Origin: Apostichopus japonicus | Lineage: Eukaryota > Echinodermata > Holothuroidea > Aspidochirotida > Stichopodidae | Direction of reading: 5' to 3' | DNA: 64,000 nucleotides | NCBI RefSeq assembly: GCF_037975245.1 | Contig: NC_092571.1 | Coordinates: 18,186,917-18,250,916 of the forward strand | Shown: in pieces, positions 23,574-34,123 of the stretch | Position numbering within the stretch: position 1 is the first letter of the stretch | Layout: the number at the start of each line of letters is the position of its first letter | Made by a program: the position numbers and the translations under genes | The notes under the pieces: generated by a model | The model's database searches: none | Told to the model about the DNA's origin: nothing | Seen by the model: only the letters and a program-made list of their open reading frames with translations

Positions 23574-24165
23574 ATTTTTCTTCAAATTGTTTACTTGACA
23601 ACTTATCATATCTCGTCAATTTTGATGGCACTTTTAAGCTTCCATACTATCATCATCAGCAGCATCTGTTTAATGAAGTCTACTGTATCCTGTACACCAG
23701 TGAGTGGTTAACATGAAGTAATTGAGAAAGCAGTAACAGGATCATGTATAGGCAGGATACTACTATCAATGTATGGTTAATCTTACACAAATAAAAAAAA
23801 AATATGGGTATAGGTCACCTTTTCTAGCTATCTACTTGGATTTATCAAGATATATTCACCTTGCAAAATAAAATTAATATCTAAAATCTTCTTTAGCACA
23901 AATTTGATGAGCATAGCACTTCAAAGTAATTCTTTGTATAAATTCCATCCCTTAGCAGGTAAAATACAAAACTTTCATTTTGGAAGGGGGGGGGGGGGTG
24001 GTTAGTTGTTCAATATATCCCTTTTTCATAGGGAACTGTCTGTCACATTCCAGCTGTAAGTCAAGAAACCTGAGACAATAAACATTGTTAAGTTGTGAAA
24101 TGTATATATAGACACAGCAGGCAGGAGACTATGGAGGGTTGACTGTATATAATATAATCCAGTTT

Positions 24166-25403
24166 TCATTCCCCTATACCCCATGTGCAGGCTTCATCGT
24201 AAGTCATGGCGTTAAAAACTCTCAAGTTGTCCGTGTCTATGAACTTATAATAGGCTTCGAAAGGACATAGCCCATCCGTATTCAAGACTTCCGCACAGAA
24301 GCTGACCTTGTACGTCACATCGACTCCATTGTACAGGATCTTTATTGCCGACTGTTCGCTATCGGAATGGTACCAATGCTCTATGACGACTCTGGACGCG
24401 TAACCCGGCCAGGGGTACACCATCCCTAACGCATCCAAGAACGGAGTCAGGGTTATGTCGTGACCCATGTACAGATAGAATCTCGGCAGGTTGTTCTGCC
24501 CTCTATCTATGTATCTCATGGTCAAACTTATCGTTGATAGGAGAGGATGCATGGCCAGCCTCCCGTACAGTTCAGCGGAACTGTTTCCACCCGCCCGGAG
24601 TTTTCCGCTGATGGAGTCCACCTCCTGGAATACCTGCTCGAACATGGCTTCGTCGACGCAGCCGTTCTCCGTACAGGGGAGGGCGCTATGGTGGCAGGCT
24701 CTGGCTGTGAGTAACTCGATCAAGCGTGAGGGGTTCGGCACGGAGTAGAGGGGGTCCTCCACGTACATTAATCGAGATACTCGACTGCTGAGGTTTTTGG
24801 TGTTCTCCTCTTTGTGGAAGCTGTGATACCGGTCGACTACACTCTCCCGCAGTTTGTCCACGGCGCCGCAATGGCAATTTCTTTCCGAACAGAATGTGGG
24901 AGAATCCGATCTCTTTATCTTGCTGACGTCAAGGACGGAAAACTTTGGCAGGAAGCCAAAGAGGAAGGCTATTGCACTCTGTATTGTTCTGGGAGACTGT
25001 GTACTCTTTATGGCAAGTTTCTGGGTTGCACCATGTTCCGAGCTTAGTTGCAGCTGCTTCCAGTATCGCTTCTTCAAGAAGTCCCCGAGACGCATGTGTT
25101 GCACCCATCCATGGGGAGTAAGCTGAGAGGCGTAGCAGGCCACCCTGGAGTTACGCAGTGGGATTCGAAGGATCAGACTCTTCATCTCCTGGTCCAAGCT
25201 GTTTACGTCCTTGCTACTGGACTGCATCACTCGTAGGAACTTCTCCATGTGTATGGACCCTATCTTCTTGTTTGCCTCTGTCAGACTGCATTCAAATTGG
25301 AAGGGAGCTAATTTACCTGTCTTACCGTTTTCGAGGGGGGTCCGATCTCCGTGTCGAGCCAGGACATGGACGGACCTTAATCTGTAACCATCTGGGGCAA
25401 TAC
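24166..25403 (-). CDS. PXYLP1: PXYLP1-like exon 4: whole catalytic domain
   Basis: One 1238-base exon holds residues 207-617, from two bases before IAPDGYRLRSVHVLARHGD to the TGA at 24166-24168. Both catalytic histidine motifs lie here, plus TPHGWVQHMRLGDFLKKRY, which matches the substrate-facing TxxG(x)xQHxxLGxxLRxRY pattern of the family. Several cysteine pairs (SERNCHC, ARACHH, PCTENGC) suggest a disulphide-bonded lumenal domain. It is GC-richer than its surroundings, as expected for coding sequence here. Confidence 0.92.
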
Positions 25404-27831
25404 CTGTAGTGGATGATAAGACGTAATGGCCAATTGTTTATAACACAAAAACTTATATGTTTGGCAGCTTTTGTAAACAACGACAGCATTGTACGTATCA
25501 GAAAGTGCCACACAATACGTGAGTGCTCACATTTAAACCATGCACAAGTCTGTAGGAACACTGCACAGTACTTAATCTCATCTGGAAACAAAACTTGTAA
25601 AGGAAGCCATCATGTTATATTGTAAACTTGTCATAACCTAAACTTCTGTCATCTATGCTTACAGTTACCAGTCTAATCTTCAATACACATTGAGGAAGAC
25701 AAACCAAAATAATTATGCCTCCACTAGTTGGAGGCTACTTGTGAACCCTCCAAACACTGGAACAGAGTTGTTATTCATGACGTTCCAAGGCAGACACAAG
25801 GCAGACCAGGCAGACACGCTCCAAGGCAGACAGGCCGTAGCAGACCACACATCAGCAAAACACATACACACTTCACGTCAGCTTCCATTCTTTGTGAATG
25901 CCGCAGTGGCGATGAGAGGTCCACCGATACGATAGCTTACCTTCGTCACCCTTCATGATGCCTTTGTCATTGCAGTAATTTTCCAGACGAGCCTTAAGCC
26001 ATGTCCGCTGGACGGTAAAGGAACTGGAATCCTCATTTATTGCTGTATCAGTATCATTGTCATCATCTGACACTGCCCAAAGAAATTGTAACCAGATATA
26101 TATTAACCATCCAGATGGACAATAGTACACAACACACTTACATACATACATACACGCTATCCGTCTAAGTTATAGAGGAGACTGACGTTGTCAGTCAACC
26201 TAGGGCGAACAATGAAGTTATATCCAGCACTACATTTAACAGTCACTGACGATTATAATATGCATGAGACTATCCAGAGAGAAAATCCAACCTGCACCTT
26301 AACATGTACCGTACATGTAAGATACTAGAACTACCAGTCTGTAGTCACATGACTATGGAATGGTGTGCCAGTGAGTCATCATACCCATTCTTACCATGTA
26401 GTAATACTAGTGTAGCAGTACATTACTAATATCCCTATATAGTAAAACGAAAATGAGTAGGTAAAGAGAGGCACAGACACTTAAGATATTTTTTCTTTGG
26501 AATCGACGTGATTCTGGGACATGAAAAGCGTGCGGCGGCTTCATGAACAATGTTTTGATTAATTTAAGTTTAGATTAATCACAGTAATCAGTTACAAAGC
26601 TGACATATTGGTGACTTATAAGCACTACTGAGACACTAGCTCATAAGTCAACAAAGAGACTACAGTAACTACGCTAGAGTCAAAGCAACAGTCAGCAAAT
26701 ATATATGTCATAGAAACTAAACAGCAAATCAACCTAGAGAGACTGACATAGAAGACTATTAAACATTTAAGTGAGTCAAACCCATAATACCTCTTTAATA
26801 GTGTGGAAGTTACGGGGATAATAAAATATGTTGGTCATGAAAACCAAGAGACTATCTAAACAAGCAAATCAATGTCACATCATGCCAACCGTTACATGTT
26901 CAGTCAAGAGTAGAACTACTCACTTTCCTCGCTCTGCTTCTGCATCTCCTCATCGTGCCTTCGTCTCATCTGCTCCGCGAGATGCAGCCGGTCTTCCTGC
27001 CTCTTTCTCAGGGTATCGTAGAGATTGTTCTCCGGTAGTCTGGAGTTGTGATGGGTGGACCAGCCCTTCCATCGTCTCTCCTCCGTCCTTTCTCTCACGG
27101 CCCGTTTAGGCTCCACGTGATGTGCGACCTGCCACCGTCGGAAGTACATGTCTTCCACGTTATACCCTTCGCTCTGCGTCTCTCCCGGGTAGGCGGGAGG
27201 AGGATGGAACTCGAAACTGACCCGTTTGATGTTGAGATTTTTCTGCAACTTCTGGAGCTGCGACAGCTGGATGTTGACGGCATGTTGTCTGATGTGAGTC
27301 CATCTAAAAAGTGACTTGTGGAGGGAAACGTTCTGGAATACAACCCCTGAAGTCAAGAGAAAAATAACCAAATGTGGTGGTGCTTTGTCAAAACAGCTGG
27401 ACTCTACTTCTTCAGGAAGAACTCCCATGCTGTCTTGTAAATCAAATGAACATTGCAATTAAGATTCCTGAGTCGAATACAGCATTTCATATCACAGAAC
27501 ACTTACATTCTTATATGGCATGCTTCATCAAATCAAATATTTATATAAACTTCTCTTTTTTTAAGTGGGGGGATGGGCTGGTTGGTGGGGATGGGGGGGC
27601 TACAGAGTACTAAATATTACTCACATTTCTCATTTTGTGTTTTGTTTCATTTACTTGTTCTACAAAGACTTGGTCTACAACTGGTCTTACTTGGTCTACA
27701 ACTTGGTCTTACTCGGTCTACAACTGCATTTAATATGTTTCATCAAGTTTTAATGGTAAATAGTACTTACATAATGATACCATGAAGATTAGCATGAGAA
27801 GAACAGTAGATCTCTTCCTGGCGATAAACAT
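24166..27831 (-). CDS. PXYLP1: 2-phosphoxylose phosphatase 1-like Golgi phosphatase, complete, 4 exons
   Basis: Histidine-acid-phosphatase family. Human PXYLP1 removes the 2-phosphate from xylose in the glycosaminoglycan linker tetrasaccharide in the Golgi, which lets chains extend. Exons on the minus strand: 27831-27771, 27346-26924, 26072-25941, 25403-24166; phases join exactly, giving 617 residues. Residues 1-20 are a short basic N terminus plus a hydrophobic signal anchor (type II topology). Motifs: VLARHGDRTP (nucleophile His223), second-motif arginine in STQSPRTIQSA (Arg344), and YMGHDITLTPFLDAL (His510-Asp511). VTYKVSFC near the C terminus also fits PXYLP1. Human PXYLP1 is about 480 residues; the extra length lies between the anchor and the catalytic domain. 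Other acid phosphatases are less likely because of the anchor and the C-terminal motif. Confidence 0.88.
25404..27770 (-). other. PXYLP1 introns: contents
   Basis: Introns are 25404-25940 (short internal repeats of aggcagaca at 25788-25836), 26073-26923 (nothing recognised; a short CATA run at 26137-26154) and 27347-27770 (tandem copies of a tggtctacaact-type unit at 27669-27727, and a G-rich tract at 27564-27598). Confidence 0.6.
25941..27831 (-). CDS. PXYLP1: PXYLP1-like exons 1-3: signal anchor and charged stem
   Basis: Exon 1 (27831-27771) starts with ATG preceded by G at -3 and encodes MFIARKR plus a hydrophobic run continuing over the splice into WVVF. Exon 2 (27346-26924) encodes a highly charged stem rich in R, E, Q and K (KRAVRERTEERR, RKRQEDRLHLAEQMRRRHDE), probably helical. 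Exon 3 (26072-25941) adds an acidic stretch (SDDDNDTDTAINED) and a conserved-looking TWLKARLENYCNDKG before the catalytic domain. This stem accounts for most of the excess over the human protein. Confidence 0.82.
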
Positions 27832-30339
27832 TGCTGCAGATCAGGAAGACTCACTTAACCGAAGGCACGTCTTATAGCTCTTTCAGATCCTACAACAAGC
27901 AACTACAGATTCAAACAAAAAAGGAACGCATTGAAACAAGCTTTGAACTATTCTTGCAATTTAGCAACCTGGACAATCTTACATTAACATTGCAATGTTT
28001 TCTACATGTGACCTACAGTAATTTAGATCAGTAATATATGTCATGCGAATTATTTTACGCGTGGCAGATAGTGGTCGCATACATGTGCCATGCTGTGATA
28101 AAACAAATAGCCTCGGCAATATACCTTCTACTGTTACCCTGGAAGTGGAATACTTTGCTTTGTTGAAAAAGTTAGTACATCTGGTGTTGTGGTACAGTAC
28201 ATTCAAACATCCTCAATCCATCTAGTGAACTGATAAATTGATAGCCAAATGTGCCTAAAACCTGATAAATTGATTAATAATCCACATTTATTGATCAATA
28301 ATAGTGGATTGTCACCGATAAGCCAGGATTTTTGACGATAAACATGGATTATCTCATAAAAGTTGGAATATTCAACCGAAAGTCCAAGATTTTCAATTTA
28401 TAATCCAAGTTTATCAAAGTCATTTAGATAAACCTTGATTATCGACTGATATACAGGTTTTTTATCATTTATCCGGCAAAAATCTGATTCATCCAACCAA
28501 TTTCAATAAACCTGGATTTTCAACTGATACACCTTGATTATCAAATAAAACTTGGAATATCAACCGAAAGTACAAGATTTTCAATTGATGATCCAGGTTC
28601 ACCAATTTATGTAGACTACTGTAATTTAGGTAAACCTGTATTATCGATCGAAAATCTGGGTTTGTCGGCGACAATCCATGATTATCAACCCATAAATCTG
28701 GATTATAAAATGATAAATTGGGATTATCAAACGATAAACCAGGTTTTTGATTTATTGGGCATTTTCCATCTTCACATAAACTGTTCTTGGTCAAAGACAG
28801 GAAGAACAACTTGGAATTAATAATCTAACTTTAACTTGTACTTTGCTAGGGCCGGCTTATCATTGGTATTTGAGGGATGATCTATTCCTAGTAATATGGC
28901 TTTTAAGTTAGGCCAAGGCTAGGCCTTACTTATCCTAGGCCTAATACTTAATGCGGCATACTCCTATTATTAGAGTCAATATCAATAATCCACCCGGAAG
29001 TTCTCCTTCAGCCTGAAAAGTGCATAGGACTCTAAGGAGAACATCTTTTTTGATTTGTTTAAAATCAGGATCTGTTTACTGTGTCTTGCATGGTGCAGAA
29101 CATCATTGTGGTGCAGAACATCATTGTGGTGTAAAAAGGGGCAATTGAGGCAATTTTAGACCCCTTTAGGCCTTCCAGGAGCCGCATACGAAAATTGTTT
29201 ACTAGAAGTAGTACGTGAAGCGGTTTGTTAACAAGTGAAGAAATATTCACGGTCAGGATATGGGAAATTGATTGTGCCATGAAAGGCCAACTTAATTGTC
29301 AGCTATCCAGTGATGGGTAGCGTTTAGCTAGTTAGAACTTCTACGTAGACTACACATTACTCTTGTGATTTAGTCAATTTTAGTGTGTAATTCATTACTG
29401 CTTAGGCTAACATAGGCCAGCCTAGGCCTAACTTTAGCTTGTATAGGCTACTGTATGTCATGAACTTGAACTTTGGAAGATTACCCAAGCGTGCGAGCCG
29501 TTCAAGCCACTCTGTTGCCTCTTTTGTCAACGATTCAAGTTTTAATCTTGAAAGCAATGTGACATATTGGCACAGCTGCAAATAATAGCCAGGGTGGCCT
29601 GGGCTACATACTGTAGGTCGATGAAACTTCAGGCCATTGGATAAGTAATGAAATCCTTCCTTAGTACTAGAAACCACAATCTGTGAGTACAAATCACTAC
29701 AGTGTGTGTAAAATGACCTTAAGCAAGTCCAAGCTCTGGATCAGGTTCCTGGGTCCTGAAACATGTTGATCAAATAATACGAAGGCCCTATTAAACTTAA
29801 GATGGAGATAAACCATTAAAACTAAGCATATGCCACTTACTTTGTTAGGTTAGGGTATTGAAAGATTCGAACAGATTAATTTAATCAAATCACTGAATAT
29901 ATATAACCCAACGAAGGTTGAAGATGCAAACATTTGCGTGTTTCGATATGCGGTCACGAGCGTAAAGACATAATAAGCCGTCATTGAGCCGTCACGAGAA
30001 AAATAATAACAACGTTACAGTTCTGACCTAGCATAGTCATGTCCACACATAACCTTACATATAATTCACAGTTCTGAATTATTTTACTTACATTACTGTG
30101 AGTGGGCTATGTTGTTTGAACATTGCCTGTCTATCACCTGTGGATGTGACTTGTGAGAGTAACCCACGTTAGCTACTTTCGATATCGACGAAGATGTAGG
30201 CTTAGCCTAACTTAAAAGTTAGACTACATGCGATGACATATTGGTAGTATATATAGCGGCCTGACTACGTTAGCTAAAAGTGCAGCAGCAGTGGCCTACT
30301 ACGATACAGTAGGCCGTAACGTTGCAACAGTAAAGTGTG
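27832..30339. other. Divergent intergenic region between PXYLP1 and PLEKHM2
   Basis: Both start codons face away from this 2.5-kb interval, so it should hold both promoters and 5' UTR exons. I could not identify a TATA box or initiator. Visible structure: a degenerate GATAA/TTATC-rich repeat (28225-28760), a short tandem duplication of gtgcagaacatcattgtg (29092-29130), and otherwise ordinary AT-rich sequence. Confidence 0.55.
28225..28760. repeat. Degenerate short tandem repeat rich in GATAA and TTATC
   Basis: Roughly 20-25-bp units built around gataaacctggattatcaac, strongly diverged, so that GATAA and its complement TTATC alternate. By hand I count about 15 such pentamers in some 510 bases. 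It lies about 400 bases upstream of the PXYLP1 start codon, in the divergent interval with PLEKHM2. Confidence 0.7.
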
Positions 30340-33300
30340 ATGGCCTTCGAACGTTCAGATCGGGTTCGTTTCAAAGATAGTATTCTTGAGAGAACTGCAA
30401 AGGCTGTAAAAGAGGTAACTTTAAATTTCAACTAAGGTAGTAGCTAACGAGAATAAAAGCGGGGGGGGGGGGGGGGGGGCGGATTGTTGGGATACTGAAT
30501 TACTGCAAACTTTATCAATATTTTGGGCCTAGGGTACATCATTTATAGGCCTAAAGTGGATAGGAAAGGGATATGATGCAAGGTAGGCAATTAGTTGAGT
30601 TGAGTTTAGAGACCCAAAGGATCGAGAGAGCCATACAGTCGCTTATTGAGACTATGCTTGTTAGAATTATGCAAAGGTAGCCTATCGCTTCAACTGTATA
30701 GCCTACATGTTTCCAACCACAGCGCTGTCTTCGTCTTCGATACGGTGACACATCCGCAAAAAGGGACAATATCTCACCACACACATGTCAAGAGAGTAAT
30801 TAATTAAATCTGACCCGAGTACTGATATGCGTGACAGGATTCACAGAACCACTGGAACTACTAATGAGGTCTGAAGGCAGACTATTCCAATCCCTAATTG
30901 TATTTGGAAGACAACTATACTTATAGCAATTGGAACTGGCATACAATTGGCAGAAATGCATATCGTGCATGTTCCGACTCCTACGCTGAGGCTTTCTTAG
31001 GCAGTCAATAGGGATCTGAGCCTGACCATAGCCCATAGAAAAGCAAATAATATGATTCACACTTGGTTACACTTGTGCTCACACTTGGTTGTAACACAAC
31101 ATTACTAGACAAACTTAATCCTTTAATCTTTTTTCTTATCCCACTGACATGTAGGTGCAGGCCCTAAGTTTCAGCATTGAAAGAGAACAGCTAGAGGTGC
31201 AGAACGAAGATAGGGCCTTACAGCGGCTAGCTGAACACTTGGATCATATCTTTCTACACGGGTTGGTATCATAATCTACAGCATAGTGAAAATTAGTATC
31301 ATTATACTGTAGGACTAAAGCTCATCGGCCAAGGAATGTTGTAACTTTTTTTTTGTCCAAAATGTGTACAAAGTTGTCTGTTGAATATTGTATTGGACAA
31401 TATTGTTTTGAGAAACTAAAGAAGTTTAAACAGAAATGAATAAAGGTATTATTTAAAAGATCATCAGTCCTTTGTACCCAAATTTGAGCATGCTAAAAAT
31501 TGCTGGAAGTTTTCATAAGTACTTTGCTGGTGGTTCTCCATCTTCAAGTTACTTGAAGAAATGAAGGGTTTCTGAGTTTAACCATTAATTGTTTCAATGA
31601 AGAAACAATACCTTGAGGATGGTACAGTAGGTAACAAGGTACTTGTCAAACTTTGAGCTTTTAAGTCACAATTATGTCACTCATTATCATAGAGCAGCAT
31701 ATTTAGGGCCAATACTGACACCTTAAGGAACATGATCTTTACAGTAATGAACCTAGAGGTGACCCTTTTGGGTACTTGAAGCATATTGGTGTCAAAACTG
31801 CATTCATTTGAAGACCATTTAAATACATCTGTTGGTTTTGGTTTGATCCCTGAAACCCTGACCTGCTGAGGCAGAAATCTGACCAACCTGATATGTTTTG
31901 AGTGAAGTAGCTAAAACATTTCTTGGCATCTGAAGGAATGTTAATATTTAAAATGTTAGTGAATATATGAAAGTTTTTGAAAAAAAGAAAAAACCTTGGC
32001 TTATATGTTTGCCTCTGATGTATTGTTACTGTACTGTGTATAGCTAGAAAAATCACTCTGTTATAACTCTTACTGTAGGTTCACCATGCTGTTACATTCC
32101 TAAAAATTGATGGTTTCCATGCAGTGACAGACATATAATTGACATAATTACCAAATTATTTTCATGAAACCAGTTACAGTTATTTTGTTCTTAGATGGAA
32201 TTTTCAGCTTTAAAATGAAGTAATTAGGCTCTTTTGTGGATTATGTGTTGTCAATTAATGTTTTATCAATGATTAATTCTGTCGCCAGGTTACGCCATGT
32301 GACACCAGGCTACTGGGCCTTTGTCCAGAATTACACTCACAAAGATATCATTTACGAAATCAAAGCCCTAGATCGACTCTCAACAGACTTAGGAAGAAGT
32401 AAGTACATATCAGAAAACTAATTAACAGGAATTAGTTTGTTCATTAGCCAAATGTTACAGTACTACTGTACCCCTTTTTTTTTGACCGGGTGGGGGGGGG
32501 CAGTTGAGAGAGAAAGTTTCAAAATTCCTTTCATTTATTGAAAGTTATAGACCAGGGTCATGTCATCTAACAGTAGGTCTAATCTAAACTGGAGATAGAA
32601 GGAACCTGTAATAGGCTATTGGATAAGTTACTGTAATGTCATTGGAAAACCTGTTTTCCCCCTCAAAAGATTGTGATACCCTTATCAAAAGTGATGCAGG
32701 GAAGTTCAATTTTAGGATGTAACTGCCACTTTTAGTGGGTGCTTGTATAAATTTGTTTATACCTTTGGGTGCATTTCTGGTGATGTTTTTGAGATGTCTA
32801 TTCTGACAGAGTAATATTTTTTTTATTTTGGTGCAACTGGAGGAATGGGCTGGGAGGGGTGGAAGCCTGAGGGGAATCACTTAACCTTTCTTTGGTGTTT
32901 TCATCTTTCCAAGTCTTTTACATTATTGGTCCTGTCAATCTTTCGCAATCTTTTAAGTTTTTGTTCCTATCGATCTCAAGTAGAGTTTTTACAGTAAAAG
33001 GTATTCATCTTGTATTGTTCATTTAAAAGTATTGTACAGTACACATAGCAACAGTTTCACATGTAAATTCTACAAACTTGTCCCTCTATCCCATTCCTTC
33101 AACCCCCCCCTCCCCAACTTCTTCTTCCCTTCCCCCTTCCCACTCTTCTTTCCCCCATTCCCTCCACACAAGTAGAAGACCTGTATTGTTTCTCCCTTTA
33201 AGTGACTTTATGTCCTGGCAGCTTTTGACGTAGGCTGCAAGATATAATGTATTTTCTTTAATTTTTCCATTTATTTCCGTTAGGTCGGGCATGGCTGTAC

Positions 33301-34123
33301 AAAGCTCTTGATGAGAGTTCACTAGAAAGCTACATTAACTGCTTCCTGGATGATCAAGCTAATGTCAAGAAATATTACATTGAGTAAGTATTGTGGATCA
33401 ATTCTTTTTTTCAATTTGTTGTTGTTAATTTGCTAATTATTCGGAAGCTGGTTGTTGTGAAAAGATGATTTTAGAAGTTATAAACAGAGTGTTCTTGGCT
33501 TAAAATTTGTCAAGACTCAACAGGCATCATTTAGGACTTCTAATAGAAGGCAAAACTTGGTGTGACAAATGCAAACAGTGCCTGTATTTTTAGTTTATTG
33601 TTTGTTCTTTGCATATATATGTTAATACTGAAAAAGGTTTATGGGTAATAAAATCCTTTCATCCAAAGCATTTTCAATTATTTTTTGCTCAAAATATATT
33701 TCATTTGGTGAAAAAATCTAGCAGGGTTTCTAAGTTTGATCAATTATAATCTTGTTATGAGTAATATTCCCCAGCTCCTATCCCCCTGGACCTACAGTAC
33801 CTATTGTAATTTGCATGAATGAATCAAGACTAAAGCTGTCTTGACCAAGTTCAGAGCTTGAAGAGAATCATGCTCTACACGTTACCCTAGTGAGTTTGGT
33901 TTGGGAAGGATCATTTGGTTATGAGATAGAAAGCAATTAACACTAGAAAGGTACTGTAGTTCTACATTTCAAACTTTAATTGATTGAAGAACAGAGAAGT
34001 TACAGCTCTGTTATTTTCCTCTCTTTTTTTTGCAGCCTTGCTCTTCTCAGAGACAGAGAGCGTCTTTCTCTTCTACAGACACTAATTTCTGGTCTTGACT
34101 TTGTTTCTTTCAAGTTAGAGCTT
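30340..34123 (+). CDS. PLEKHM2: PLEKHM2-like exons 1-5: RUN domain
   Basis: Five short exons encode residues 1-160, beginning MAFERSDRVRFKDSILERT. RUN landmarks include LAEHLDHIFLHGL, TPGYWAFVQNYTHKDII, LGRSRAWLYKALDESSLESY and ALLRDRERLSLLQTLISGLD. W-x-F and LGR-x-RAWLR-like blocks are typical of RUN domains that bind Arl8 or Rab-type GTPases. The first intron (30415-31154) holds a 19-base G run 47 bases past the donor and an antisense LINE fragment. Confidence 0.88.

Larger units (their letters stand above)
15985..24165. other. Convergent region between calsyntenin and PXYLP1: 3' UTRs and intergenic DNA
   Basis: Very AT-rich DNA without a credible coding exon. It should contain the calsyntenin 3' UTR (from the left) and the PXYLP1 3' UTR (from the right); polyadenylation sites cannot be fixed, though AATAAA occurs near 17123 and again around 20461. 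Recognisable structure: C and A homopolymers at 18596-18624, a G-rich tract at 19946-19971, a ~146-bp tandem repeat at 21245-21790, a duplicated ~150-bp segment at 22763 and 23008, a hairpin at 23537-23573, and a G run at 23986-23998. Confidence 0.55.

Noticed and set aside
26130-26215. Third copy of the SINE
   Set aside because: A CATA run and the words tctaag and gactgac are present, but the diagnostic gataagccaatgatgg block is missing.
29402-29692. 96-codon minus-strand frame in the divergent interval
   Set aside because: Ordinary composition but no recognised family, no clear splice context and no second line of support.
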